Positions 32,940-41,576 of a stretch of 64,000 nucleotides of DNA are shown piece by piece. How positions within the stretch are numbered: the stretch's first letter is position 1; every line of letters starts with the position of its first letter. Below the pieces are notes generated by a model, which was not told the DNA's origin, ran no database searches, and was given only the letters and a program-made list of their open reading frames with translations. This DNA is from UBA7672 sp041398245. GTDB taxonomy: Bacteria > Pseudomonadota > Alphaproteobacteria > Caulobacterales > Hyphomonadaceae. Made by a program: the position numbers and the translations under genes. The DNA is taken from contig JAWKVC010000017.1 in assembly GCA_041398245.1 (NCBI GenBank), positions 3,028 through 67,027 of the forward strand, in the 5' to 3' direction.

Positions 32940-34343
32940 TCAGGCTGTAATCACGCCGGCAATCGCGGCCTTGGCGGCGAGCACCGGGCTCATCAGGTGC
33001 GTGCGGCCGCCGCGCCCCTGCCGCCCCTCGAAATTGCGGTTCGAGGTCGAGGCGCAACGTTCGCCCGGCGCCAGGATGTCGGGGTTCATGCCGAGGCACA
33101 TCGAACAGCCCGGCTCCCGCCATTCGAAACCGGCGTCGAGGAACACCTTGTCGAGACCTTCTTCCTCGGCCTGCGCGCGCACGAGGCCCGAACCCGGCAC
33201 CACCATGGCGCGCACGCCCGTCGCAACCCGCTGCCCGCGCGCGATCTCGGCGGCGGCGCGCAGATCCTCGATGCGGGAATTGGTGCATGAGCCGATGAAG
33301 ACGCGGTCGATCTTGAGGCCTTCCAGCTTCTGCCCCGGCGCAATGCCCATATAGGCGAGGGCGCGCTCGGCAGCTTCGCGCTTCACCGGATCAGTGATCT
33401 GGTCGGGATCCGGCGCGGTTGCTGTGATGGCGGACGCCTGCTCCGGGCTTGTACCCCAGGTGATCGTCGCCGGCACATCCTCGGCCGCAATGTCAATGAC
33501 TGCGTCCCACTGCGCGCCCTCATCCGAGAACAGCGTTTTCCAGTGCTGCACGGCGGTTTCCCATTGTCCGCCCTTGGGTGTCGATGGCCGGCCCTGCATC
33601 CAGGCGACAGTCGTCTCGTCCGGCGCGATCAATCCGGCGCGCGCGCCGCCCTCGATCGACAGGTTGCACAACGTCATCCGGCCTTCTATCGAGAGCGACC
33701 GGACGGCCGATCCCATGTACTCGATCACATGGCCGGCCCCGCCATTCGTTCCGATGATGGAGATGAGGTGCAAGGCAAGATCCTTGGCGCCGACGCCGGG
33801 ATGGAATTCCCCTTCGACGCGCACGGCCATGTTTTTCATCTTGCGGGCGCGCAGCGTCTGCGTCGCCAGCACATGCTCGACCTCGCTGGTGCCGATGCCG
33901 TGCGCCAGCGCGCCGAAGGCGCCATGGGTCGAGGTGTGACTGTCGCCGCAAACGATGGTGAGGCCCGGCTGCGTGCGGCCCTGTTCGGGGCCAACCACAT
34001 GGACGATGCCATTATTGGGATCCCCCATCGGGAAGAACGTGATGCCGTGTTCCTTTACATTCGCCGCCAGCGTTTCAAGCTGCTGGCGCGCCTCGGGGTC
34101 TTTCACGCCCGCCATGCCAAGCGACTGGCCCTCGGTCGGCGTGTTGTGGTCGGCGACAGCCAGCGTGAGGTCCGGCCGGCGCACGCGGCGATGGTTGGCC
34201 TTCAGGCCTGCGAAGGCCTGCGGCGTCGTCACCTCGTGGATCAGGTGAAGATCGATATAGAGAAGGCTCTCGCCCGTCGCCTTGTCGGTCGAGACGACGT
34301 GGGCGTCCCAGATCTTGTCGTAGAGGGTGCGAGGTGAAGCCAT
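32940..34343 (-). CDS. leuC: 3-isopropylmalate dehydratase large subunit
   Basis: LeuC with LeuD isomerises 2- to 3-isopropylmalate in leucine synthesis and is an aconitase-family enzyme. The 467-residue length is standard. Visible are TLYDKIWDAHVV, the DGHTP-type region LAVADHNTPTEGQ, ICGDSHTSTHGAFGALAHGIGTSE (across about 130-153), the iron-sulfur cysteines in FIGSCTNSRIEDL and PGCSMCLGMNPD, and RCASTSNRNFEGRQGRGGRT. leuD, usually close by, is not in the window. The gene converges on the TonB receptor. Confidence 0.97.
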   Translation of the reverse strand: MASPRTLYDKIWDAHVVSTDKATGESLLYIDLHLIHEVTTPQAFAGLKANHRRVRRPDLTLAVADHNTPTEGQSLGMAGVKDPEARQQLETLAANVKEHGITFFPMGDPNNGIVHVVGPEQGRTQPGLTIVCGDSHTSTHGAFGALAHGIGTSEVEHVLATQTLRARKMKNMAVRVEGEFHPGVGAKDLALHLISIIGTNGGAGHVIEYMGSAVRSLSIEGRMTLCNLSIEGGARAGLIAPDETTVAWMQGRPSTPKGGQWETAVQHWKTLFSDEGAQWDAVIDIAAEDVPATITWGTSPEQASAITATAPDPDQITDPVKREAAERALAYMGIAPGQKLEGLKIDRVFIGSCTNSRIEDLRAAAEIARGQRVATGVRAMVVPGSGLVRAQAEEEGLDKVFLDAGFEWREPGCSMCLGMNPDILAPGERCASTSNRNFEGRQGRGGRTHLMSPVLAAKAAIAGVITA

Positions 34344-34385
34344 GCCCGGCTATATGCGCGGGGGCAGGGCCGGCCGCAAGGGCAG

Positions 34386-35060
34386 CTACAACCAGCTCGC
34401 GATCGTGGAGAGGGGCTTCTTGATCATCGCGTGGGTCGGCACCGTCGCATCCGGGGCAGGATAGCCCGCGACCAGAAGCAGGAAGGGTTTTTCTGACGCC
34501 GGCCGGCCGCAAATCTCGTTCAGAAATCCCATGGGCGCGGGCGTGTGCGTCAAAGTCGCCAGCCCGGCCTGATGCAGGGCCGCGATCAGGAATCCGGTCG
34601 CAATGCCGACGGACTCGGTCACGTAGTAGTTCTTGGTCCTGCCGTCTTCGGCGATGCCGCCGCGTTTCTGCGCGAAGACGGCGATGAGCCATGGCGCGGC
34701 TTCCAGGAACGCCTTGTCTGCGTCGGTTCCAAGCGGCGCGAGGTCGGCCAGCCAGGCGTCACCCGCCTTGCCGTCATAGAACGCGCGTTCCTCCGCTTCG
34801 GCTGCTTCGCGAACGCGCCGCTTTGCATCGGCGGACCCGATCACCGCAAAGTGCCAGGGCTGATGGTTGGCGCCGCTGGGTGCGAGGCCGGCCGTCTGGG
34901 TGCACATCTCGATGATCTCGCGCGCCACCGGGCGGTCGGAAAAATCGCGGATCGTGTGGCGCGTCCGCATGCGCGCCAGAAATACCGCCGCGGCGGCGCG
35001 CATCTCGTCGGGCGATAGTTCGGTGAAATCCGACAGCGGGACTTTGTCGTGGTCCTTCAT
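34386..35060 (-). CDS. Nitroreductase-family flavoprotein
   Basis: The 224-residue FMN-dependent oxidoreductase begins at ATG 35060 (GGAGG seven bases upstream). Family features are RTRHTIRDFSDRPV (FMN phosphate contact), TAGLAPSGANHQPWHFAVI, LEAAPWLIAVFAQK, YYVTESVGIATGFLIAALHQ and FLLLVAGYPAPDATVP. This pattern is closest to the BluB/iodotyrosine-deiodinase-like branch, which reduces nitro or halogenated aromatics or quinones. The substrate is unknown. It is co-directional with leuC, 42 bases away. Confidence 0.88.
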   Translation of the reverse strand: MKDHDKVPLSDFTELSPDEMRAAAAVFLARMRTRHTIRDFSDRPVAREIIEMCTQTAGLAPSGANHQPWHFAVIGSADAKRRVREAAEAEERAFYDGKAGDAWLADLAPLGTDADKAFLEAAPWLIAVFAQKRGGIAEDGRTKNYYVTESVGIATGFLIAALHQAGLATLTHTPAPMGFLNEICGRPASEKPFLLLVAGYPAPDATVPTHAMIKKPLSTIASWL

Positions 35061-35242
35061 GCCGCGCCTCCATCCATCGCCGGTCCGGATCCATATGCGC
35101 GGGGAGCAGGAAACGGGCAAGCCGGACAGGTCTGGCCGGAGCAGAGCGTCAATAGGTCCCCGTCTGGCGCCTTGCCGGATGGACAGATCGTGTAAGGTAG
35201 ACGCTGGCCGTCGCCGGCCACACTCCAGGGGATATTCCGCGC

Positions 35243-36334
35243 ATGACTTCGCTGTTTGAACCGCTGCCGCTCAGCCACGGTCCGGCCCTGAAGAACCGGT
35301 TCATGCTCGCCCCGCTCACCAACCTGCAAAGCCATGCCGACGGGCGGCTGTCTGACGACGAATTCAACTGGCTCACCATGCGCGCAAAGGGAGGCTTCGG
35401 CCTCACCATGACGTGCGCCTCCCATGTCCAGCGCGAGGGGCAGGGCTTTCCCGGCCAGCTCGGATGCTGGGACGACATGCACCTCGAAGGGCTTGCGCGC
35501 CTCGCTCAGGGCCTCAAGGCGCACGACACGCACGCGGTGGTTCAGCTGCATCATGCCGGCATGCGCTCGCCGAAGCAGCTGATCGGTGGCGATCCGATGT
35601 GTCCGTCCGACAATGCTGAAACCGGCGCTCGCGGCATGACGCTGGCCGAGGTCGAAGCTTCACGCGACGCCTTCATCGCCGCCGCGCGCCGCGCCGAGAA
35701 GGCGGGCTTCCATGGCGTCGAGCTTCATGGCGCCCACGGCTATCTCATCTGCCAGTTCCTGAGCTCCGAGATAAACCGGCGCGAGGACAGATATGGCGGA
35801 TCGATCGAGAACCGCGCGCGCCTCCTGTTCGAAATCATCGATGGCGTTCGCGCCGAATGCGGCAAGGATTTCAGCCTCGGCGTCCGTCTGTCGCCCGAGC
35901 GCTTCGGCCTGCGGCTGTCCGAAATAGCAGAAGTGGCCCGGCGCCTGCTGCGCGACGACCGTATCGACTATCTCGACATGTCACTGTGGGACGCCTTCAA
36001 GGAGCCGGAGGAGGCCGAACACAAGGGTCGCAGCCTGATGTCGGTCTTCGCCTCGCTTGAACGCGGCAAGACCCGCCTCGGCGCCGCCGGCAAGATCAAT
36101 AGCGGCGAAGCCTGCCGCCGCGCGATGGAGGCCGGTCTCGACTATGTCGTCATCGGCCGCGCGGCCATCCTGCACCATGATTTCCCGAAGCGCGTCGAGG
36201 CCGACGCGGATTTCAGGCCGGCGGCTCTGCCGGTCGCCGCCGATCATCTCCGCAGCGAAGGGCTGGGGGAGGCGTTCGTCGGCTACATGCGCACATGGAA
36301 AGGCTTCGTGGCGGATGAGGCCGCCGTCAGCTGA
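35243..36334 (+). CDS. Old yellow enzyme-family NADH:flavin oxidoreductase
   Basis: The 363-residue FMN TIM-barrel protein has LKNRFMLAPLTNLQSHADG at the N-terminus, AVVQLHHAGMRSP, and the substrate-binding pair in GVELHGAHGYLICQFLS (His...His). The family signature SSEINRREDRYGGSIENRAR lies at about 175-195, and GKINSGEACRRAMEAGLDYV and VIGRAAILHHDF bind FMN phosphate. Such enzymes reduce activated C=C bonds of enones. It is divergent from the nitroreductase; its last eight bases overlap the convergent nitronate-monooxygenase-like gene. Confidence 0.92.
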   Translation: MTSLFEPLPLSHGPALKNRFMLAPLTNLQSHADGRLSDDEFNWLTMRAKGGFGLTMTCASHVQREGQGFPGQLGCWDDMHLEGLARLAQGLKAHDTHAVVQLHHAGMRSPKQLIGGDPMCPSDNAETGARGMTLAEVEASRDAFIAAARRAEKAGFHGVELHGAHGYLICQFLSSEINRREDRYGGSIENRARLLFEIIDGVRAECGKDFSLGVRLSPERFGLRLSEIAEVARRLLRDDRIDYLDMSLWDAFKEPEEAEHKGRSLMSVFASLERGKTRLGAAGKINSGEACRRAMEAGLDYVVIGRAAILHHDFPKRVEADADFRPAALPVAADHLRSEGLGEAFVGYMRTWKGFVADEAAVS

Positions 36335-37265
36335 TCACCCGGTTCATCCGCGCCAACGTTTCAGCAAACTCGGCCATCGTCTCGTCGAGGATCTGTTTCA
36401 CCGGTTTGACCTCGGTGATCCGTCCAGCCACCTGGCCGGTCAGCGCAATGCCGGCTTCCAGATCGCCCTTGAAATAGACATCCTGCGTACGCGCGAACTC
36501 GCCAAAGATATTGGGCGAACCTTCATTCTCCAGCCGCGTCGTCCGCTCGGTCCGCAGGGCGCGCAGGGCGGGGCCCGGACCCTTGCGATTCAGGAACACC
36601 GTGTCGGTCGCCTCGGCGTTGACGATGGCGTCCTTCCAGTTGCTGTGAACCGGGCTTTCGGCGGACGACAGGATGCGCGTTCCCATCAGCACGCCCTCCG
36701 CGCCGAGCGCGAACGCCGCGGCCATGGAGCGGCCGTCCATGATGCCGCCAGCCGCCACGACGGGAATGGCCACCCGCTCGCACACCAGTGGAATCAGGAC
36801 CATGGAGGCGACGTCCTTCGGGTTCTTGAAGCCGCCGCCTTCGCCGCCCTCCACGATCAGGCCGTCAACGCCTGCCTCTACCGCGCGCAATGCGCCGGCC
36901 AGATTGGGCACGACATGGAACACGGTCAGCCCGGCGCCCTTCAGCATGGCCGTGTATTTCATCGGATCGCCGGCCGAGGTCGTGACGAATTTCACGCCTT
37001 GGTCGATCACGAACTGCACGATACCGGGATCGCGCACGAAGGCCTGCGCCACATTCACGCCGAACGGCTTGTCGGTCAGCGTGCGCATCTTCACGATCTC
37101 TTCCTTCACCGCGTCGAGTTCGCCGGAAGAGGTCTCGATGATGCCCATGCCGCCTGCGTTGGAGACCGCTGACGACAGCTGCGCCCGCGCGATCCAGCCC
37201 ATGGCGGCCTGGATGATCGGCTTCTCGATGCCGAGCATGTTGGTAACGCGTGTGCGGAGGGTCAT
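36327..37265 (-). CDS. Nitronate monooxygenase-like FMN protein
   Basis: The 312-residue TIM-barrel protein of the 2-nitropropane dioxygenase family shows MLGIEKPIIQAAMGWIA, SNAGGMGIIETSSG, VDGLIVEGGEGGG, PVVAAGGIMDGRSMAAAFAL and GAEGVLMGTRILSSAESPVH. Family members oxidise nitronates, but many homologues act in fatty-acid or other pathways. The usual active-site His in the EGxExGGH segment is absent here (EGGEGGGFKN), so nitronate activity is doubtful. The start overlaps the dgkA stop in an ATGA junction, indicating one operon. Confidence 0.88.
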   Translation of the reverse strand: MTLRTRVTNMLGIEKPIIQAAMGWIARAQLSSAVSNAGGMGIIETSSGELDAVKEEIVKMRTLTDKPFGVNVAQAFVRDPGIVQFVIDQGVKFVTTSAGDPMKYTAMLKGAGLTVFHVVPNLAGALRAVEAGVDGLIVEGGEGGGFKNPKDVASMVLIPLVCERVAIPVVAAGGIMDGRSMAAAFALGAEGVLMGTRILSSAESPVHSNWKDAIVNAEATDTVFLNRKGPGPALRALRTERTTRLENEGSPNIFGEFARTQDVYFKGDLEAGIALTGQVAGRITEVKPVKQILDETMAEFAETLARMNRVIS

Positions 37266-37627
37266 AGCGGCAATCCGAAATAGGGAAGGAACACGAGAAG
37301 CGCGATGATAACCGCCACGAACGCCGCGACCAGTACTGCCCCAGCGGCAACATCCTTCGCGGCTTTCACCGAAACATGGAACTCCGGCTGCACCACGTCA
37401 CAGAGGTATTCGAAGGCTGTGTTCACGATCTCGGCCACCCATACGAAGCCGATGGCGAAGATGATCCAGCGCCAGTCGTAGAAGGACAGGTTCATCCAGA
37501 CGCCCGCCGCGATCACGGCCACGGTCGCCGCAAGATGAATCCACGCATTGTGCTGCGTCTTCAGCATGAATCCGAGCCCGCGGAAGGCGTAGCCGAAGCT
37601 CCTGATGCGCTCGCCGAGACTGAACAT
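37262..37627 (-). CDS. dgkA: Diacylglycerol kinase, prokaryotic DgkA type
   Basis: The 121-residue inner-membrane enzyme has three helices. It phosphorylates diacylglycerol left over from membrane-derived oligosaccharide or LPS decoration. The signatures are KTQHNAWIHLAATV, the catalytic EIVNTAFEYLCDVVQPEFH and KAAKDVAAGAVLVAA. The start at 37627 has GGGGG upstream; a longer reading adds an implausible polar N-terminus. It links functionally to the opgH gene elsewhere in this window, since glucan decoration can release diacylglycerol. The downstream overlap with the FMN protein gene suggests co-translation. Confidence 0.93.
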   Translation of the reverse strand: MFSLGERIRSFGYAFRGLGFMLKTQHNAWIHLAATVAVIAAGVWMNLSFYDWRWIIFAIGFVWVAEIVNTAFEYLCDVVQPEFHVSVKAAKDVAAGAVLVAAFVAVIIALLVFLPYFGLPL

Positions 37628-37831
37628 GTGGTAGCCCCCTTCATGGTCGAACCCATCTGGCTCAAGCCGCCCGCCGGATGCAACGCCTCGCGGGCGTGAT
37701 GCTGGATTCGGCCGGTTGGCGAGGTGGCGCTCCGGGTGAATTCCACCCACAATCAAGGCTCATCAGCCGCGCGGATGTACAGCTTCCGCAGTTTTGTCCC
37801 CAGGCGAGAGCGCGTCGCTCGATAATCGCCG

Positions 37832-39037
37832 ATGACAGGCAATACCTCCAACCTTCAGCTTCCATACCTCGCCGTTGGGCAGGCGCAGAAGCACGTCACG
37901 GTCAACGAGTCGCTGCGCAAGCTCGACGCCATCATTCAGCTCAGCATCGTTTCGGCGACGACGACGGCTCAACCCGCCAGCCCGAATGATGGCGACGTCT
38001 GGATCGCACCTCCGGGCAAGAGCGGCGCGCAATGGGATGCCTTCGCGGACGGGTCGTTGGCCTACTTCCGCGATGGCGCCTGGGTGCAGATCGCGCCGCG
38101 CGAAGGATGGCTGGCCTGGGTGAAGGATACCGACGTCATGCTGGTCTACACCGGCGCTGCCTGGTCGACCGCGGCGCTGCGGTCCGGGCTCGGCCTCGGC
38201 TCGGCCGCGACGCAGAACACGGGCACCTCCGGAGCCAACGTGCCGCTGCTCAACGGAACGCTGACGTGGTCAGGGTCGCACAGCTTCACTGGATCAAGCT
38301 ATCTCTTCCAGGCGTCCGGCGGCGCCACGAGCCTCACTGTCCGGGGCGACACCGGCGCGACGGCCTCCTACGAGCGTTCCGGCGACACGACTGGCGGCCC
38401 GATCTTCAACCTCCAGAAATCGCGCGGGGCGCTCCTGTCCCGCAGCAACATCGCGGCGAATGACACGCTCGGAACATTCACGTTCAGCGGCTATGCGGAT
38501 GGCGCCTTCCGTCCCGGCGCGCAGATCGTGACCAGCGTTCTGACCGCTTCGCCGGGCGGCGCGGACATGCAGTCCGAGATTTCATTCCTTACGTCCGGCG
38601 CCGGGTCCGTATCGCCATCGGCGCGTATGCGTATCCGCGACACGGCCGTCCGGCCCGGCGCCGACAACGCGCAGTCGCTCGGCGACGCCTCCTATCGCTG
38701 GTCCGAAGTGTTCGCCGGCGCCGGCGCGATCAATACATCCGATGCGCGCGAGAAGGCGATATTGCGCCCGCTGTCTGATGCGGAGAAACGGGCTGCGAAG
38801 CGCATCCTTGGCGGCGTCGGCGTGTTCCAATGGCTTGCCGCCGTTGAGGTGAAAGGCGAGGGCGCGCGCCTGCATATCGGCGTCACGGCGCAGGCGGTGG
38901 AAGCGGCATTCGCTGCGGAAGGGCTTGATGCGCGCCGCTACGGCTTGTTCTGCGCCGATGCGGTCGGGGAGGGCGAACGCCTCGGCCTTCGCTACGACCA
39001 GCTGCTCGCGCTGATGCTTGCCGCGCTTGTGGCGTGA
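37832..39037 (+). CDS. Orphan tail-fibre protein: DUF2793 plus S74 intramolecular chaperone
   Basis: The 401-residue protein starts with a DUF2793 domain (TSNLQLPYLAVGQAQKHVTV, then NDGDVWIAPPGKSGAQWDAF) typical of alphaproteobacterial phage and gene-transfer-agent tail proteins. A repetitive beta-rich Gly/Ser/Thr shaft follows (about 120-300). The C-terminus (about 305-401) is a peptidase S74 chaperone: INTSDAREKAILRPL with the self-cleaving Ser of the SDxRxK motif, then LHIGVTAQAVEAAF and LGLRYDQLLALMLAAL. S74 domains trimerise fibres and cut themselves off. No other phage gene is nearby. A GTA tail fibre encoded away from the main cluster is a good alternative to a prophage relic. Confidence 0.85.
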   Translation: MTGNTSNLQLPYLAVGQAQKHVTVNESLRKLDAIIQLSIVSATTTAQPASPNDGDVWIAPPGKSGAQWDAFADGSLAYFRDGAWVQIAPREGWLAWVKDTDVMLVYTGAAWSTAALRSGLGLGSAATQNTGTSGANVPLLNGTLTWSGSHSFTGSSYLFQASGGATSLTVRGDTGATASYERSGDTTGGPIFNLQKSRGALLSRSNIAANDTLGTFTFSGYADGAFRPGAQIVTSVLTASPGGADMQSEISFLTSGAGSVSPSARMRIRDTAVRPGADNAQSLGDASYRWSEVFAGAGAINTSDAREKAILRPLSDAEKRAAKRILGGVGVFQWLAAVEVKGEGARLHIGVTAQAVEAAFAAEGLDARRYGLFCADAVGEGERLGLRYDQLLALMLAALVA

Positions 39038-39040
39038 GCC

Positions 39041-39802
39041 CTACCAGATGCCGCGCGTCAGGCCGTTCACCAGATACTGGCCCAGCGTCGGCGCATAGTA
39101 CTGGTTGGACGGCAGGTCGCCCGGCGGCAGGGGCTTCACCCGGCCAGCCAGCACATCCGCCATGGTCTCAACGACAAGGTCCTGCGACTTCGCCGCCATC
39201 AGCGTCACATAGGTCTGCATGTTGTCGTTCGCGGCGACAGGAATCTGATTGGTCGCGAGGATCGGGCCCGTGTCGACGCCAAGATCGACAAGGTGCAGCG
39301 TCACGCCAAAATTTTCCGGCTCGCCATTGGCCAATGCGAAATAGCCGCCATTGATGCCGCGATAGGCGGGGTTCACGCCCGAATGATAGTTCACCACCGG
39401 GCAGCGGCACGCCTCCAGAAGCGCGCTGCGCAGCATGCCGGTGGAGGCGACGAACACGGCCTTGGGTTTCAGTGCGCGGACCTTCGCGATCGTGTCCGGA
39501 TCGTTGAGGCTGTCGACCTCGATGCGCAGCGCAGCGCTCACCGGAGCCGCATCGCACTCGGCCTGAAGCTCTGCGAGCCGCGCACGGGAAAGCCGCTTGG
39601 TGACTCTGGCGGCCAACGCCGCCGCCTTCATCGAATAGACCGTCCCGGCGCCCAGCTTCTTCTTTCGCCGCTCCCAGAAGGCGGACGCCGGCTCGCCGCG
39701 CTCGACGATCACGGGGAAATCGCCAAAGCGCTTGCGCAGGGCGTTCACCATCGTCCAGGCGTGCGGCGCATCGCCGACAAGTGCGACAAGTCCAGACATC
39801 AT
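39041..39802 (-). CDS. Formyltransferase-family protein
   Basis: The 253-residue protein has the N-formyltransferase fold seen in Fmt, PurN and sugar N-formyltransferases. The active-site triad is visible: Asn and His in VVNYHSGVNPAYRGINGGYF and Asp in LVDLGVDTGPIL. The N-terminal part is divergent (SGLVALVGDAPHAWTMVNAL) and lacks the Fmt C-terminal tRNA domain, so it is not methionyl-tRNA formyltransferase. A formylated sugar or amine in the envelope is plausible but unproven. The end converges on the tail-fibre gene with three bases between stops. Confidence 0.82.
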   Translation of the reverse strand: MMSGLVALVGDAPHAWTMVNALRKRFGDFPVIVERGEPASAFWERRKKKLGAGTVYSMKAAALAARVTKRLSRARLAELQAECDAAPVSAALRIEVDSLNDPDTIAKVRALKPKAVFVASTGMLRSALLEACRCPVVNYHSGVNPAYRGINGGYFALANGEPENFGVTLHLVDLGVDTGPILATNQIPVAANDNMQTYVTLMAAKSQDLVVETMADVLAGRVKPLPPGDLPSNQYYAPTLGQYLVNGLTRGIW

Positions 39803-39881
39803 GACCGGAATCCGGGCAGTTGAGCGCCGGAGCCTAGCGAAGGATGGTTAGAATCGCCGGAAGCGGATCGGTGAAATTCGA

Positions 39882-40403
39882 TCAGTCGCAGCCATCGCGG
39901 TTGCCCTCATAGACCGGCGACATCGACATGGGACCGCCGCCCGGCCCGGCGGTGGTCATGATCCGCAAGGTGTCGCCCGGGGCTTCTACAAGAAGGAAGA
40001 GCGGCTCAGCGCCATTCGATCGATAGGCCAACCAGCCGGCATCAGGCGCCATCCAGTCCGCCGTCGCCGCCACAAACCTCTCGGCCGGATTGTCGCCGTG
40101 TGTAAATGTCGCGAACGATCCATCCCGCGCGAACGAAAGCGTCGCTTCCCGCTCGACCGTGGAGGCGCCCGCATGATCCACGCCGCCCTCAATGACCGGT
40201 GCGCCGACAGACGGGGCCAACAGGCGGAGAAATACAGCGCCAGCGCCTTCACGCGCGATCCAGCAGCCGCGCATGCGGTCGACCCGCTCCGCCAGGCTGT
40301 TCGCCGGCTCCGGTGCAACCGGCGCTGGCGCACGCGAATCAGACGCGCAGCCGCTCAGCACGACAGCAATCGCCCCAGCAAGGCCGGAAATGCGGGTGTC
40401 CAT
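39882..40403 (-). CDS. Lipoprotein of unknown function
   Basis: The 173-residue protein begins MDTRISGLAGAIAVVLSGC, a lipoprotein signal, with GGGAGA nine bases upstream; a start six codons earlier would bury that site. The mature domain begins ERVDRMRGCWIAREG and continues in beta-rich sequence (FARDGSFATFTHGD, then PLFLLVEAPGDTLRIMT), ending in GNRDGCD. Two mature cysteines (GCW and GCD) could form a disulphide linking the domain ends. The opening resembles lipocalin-like DUF6265 domains, but this is not secure. Divergent from adenine deaminase. Confidence 0.6.
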   Translation of the reverse strand: MDTRISGLAGAIAVVLSGCASDSRAPAPVAPEPANSLAERVDRMRGCWIAREGAGAVFLRLLAPSVGAPVIEGGVDHAGASTVEREATLSFARDGSFATFTHGDNPAERFVAATADWMAPDAGWLAYRSNGAEPLFLLVEAPGDTLRIMTTAGPGGGPMSMSPVYEGNRDGCD

Positions 40404-40488
40404 GATCCGGTCGTCTCCCATGATGTTCGGGCCTTATCCTGCGCGGCCCAAGCCTGTTAGTCTCCCGGCTTGAACACGGGAGTCGGCC

Positions 40489-41502
40489 ATGTTGCCAACT
40501 GAAGCTTTCATTCGCGGCATTCCCAAGGCGGAGCTGCATCTACACATCGAAGGCTCGCTTGAGCCCGAACAGATGTTCGCCTTCGGCAAGCGCAACAAGG
40601 TCGATATCCCGTTCAAATCGGTTGAAGAGGTGAGGGCGGCCTACGCCTTCTCCAACCTGCAGGACTTTCTCGACATCTACTATCAGGGCGCCAACGTCCT
40701 GCAGACGGAGGAGGACTTCCGCGATCTTGCGCTGGCCTATTTCGAGCGTCTCGCCGCGGACGGCGGCGTGCACGCCGAGATCTTCTTCGATCCCGAGACG
40801 CACACCGATCGCGGCCTTCCCTTCTCAATCGCTATCGAGGGCCTGCTGGCCGGCATGAAGGAGTCGGAGACGAAGTACGGCGTCACCTCCAAGCTGATCA
40901 TGTGCTTCCTGCGCCATCTCGACGAGGAGTCGAGCTTCCGCACGCTGAATGCCGCCGAGCCCTGGCTCGACCGCATCACGGGCGTTGGCCTCGACAGCTC
41001 GGAGAAGGGGCATCCGCCCAGCAAGTTCGCTCGCGTCTTCAAGGCCGCGAAGGAACGCGGCCTGAAGATCTGCGCCCATGCCGGCGAAGAAGGTCCGCCC
41101 GACTACGTCCACGAAGCGCTCGACATCCTGCATGTCGACCGCATCGACCACGGCAATCGCGCGCTGGAGGACGGCGCGCTCACCCAGCGCCTCGTTCGCG
41201 ACGGCATGACGCTTACCGTCTGCCCGCTTTCTAATCTCAAGCTGTGCGTCGTGCACGACCTCAAGGATCATCCGATGAAGCGGATGCTGCAGCTCGGCCT
41301 CAAGGCCACCTGTAATTCGGATGATCCGGCCTATTTCGGCGGCTATGTCGGCGACAACTACATCCGCACGGCTGAAGCCGTAGGCCTTGATCGCAACGAC
41401 ATTGTTACGCTGGCGAAGAACTCGTTCACCGGATCATTTCTCGATCAGGCGATGGTCGCCCGGCATGTCGCGGCTGTCGAAGCCTTCGCCGCCGCCAACT
41501 GA
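40489..41502 (+). CDS. Adenine deaminase (adenosine-deaminase fold)
   Basis: The 337-residue amidohydrolase converts adenine to hypoxanthine for purine salvage. Zinc ligands and catalytic residues are visible: PKAELHLHIEGSLEP, ICAHAGEEGPPDYVHEAL (His plus catalytic Glu), RIDHGNRALED and TCNSDDPAYFGGYVGDNY. The segment GVGLDSSEKGHPPSKFARVF carries the DSSE...HPPSKF signature of the adenine deaminase type 2 subfamily rather than true adenosine deaminase. The start fits family length. It is monocistronic; the next gene starts 74 bases downstream. Confidence 0.9.
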   Translation: MLPTEAFIRGIPKAELHLHIEGSLEPEQMFAFGKRNKVDIPFKSVEEVRAAYAFSNLQDFLDIYYQGANVLQTEEDFRDLALAYFERLAADGGVHAEIFFDPETHTDRGLPFSIAIEGLLAGMKESETKYGVTSKLIMCFLRHLDEESSFRTLNAAEPWLDRITGVGLDSSEKGHPPSKFARVFKAAKERGLKICAHAGEEGPPDYVHEALDILHVDRIDHGNRALEDGALTQRLVRDGMTLTVCPLSNLKLCVVHDLKDHPMKRMLQLGLKATCNSDDPAYFGGYVGDNYIRTAEAVGLDRNDIVTLAKNSFTGSFLDQAMVARHVAAVEAFAAAN

Positions 41503-41576
41503 CGCCGGCTTCACAACCCGTCTTCCTTTCCATCCGGCTGCAGACTACATCTGCGCCTGTTTCCGGAGTTCGCCGC

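Noticed and set aside
34386..35060. BluB (dimethylbenzimidazole synthase)
   Set aside because: The fold is shared but no cobalamin genes are nearby and BluB-specific residues could not be confirmed; kept as a generic nitroreductase.
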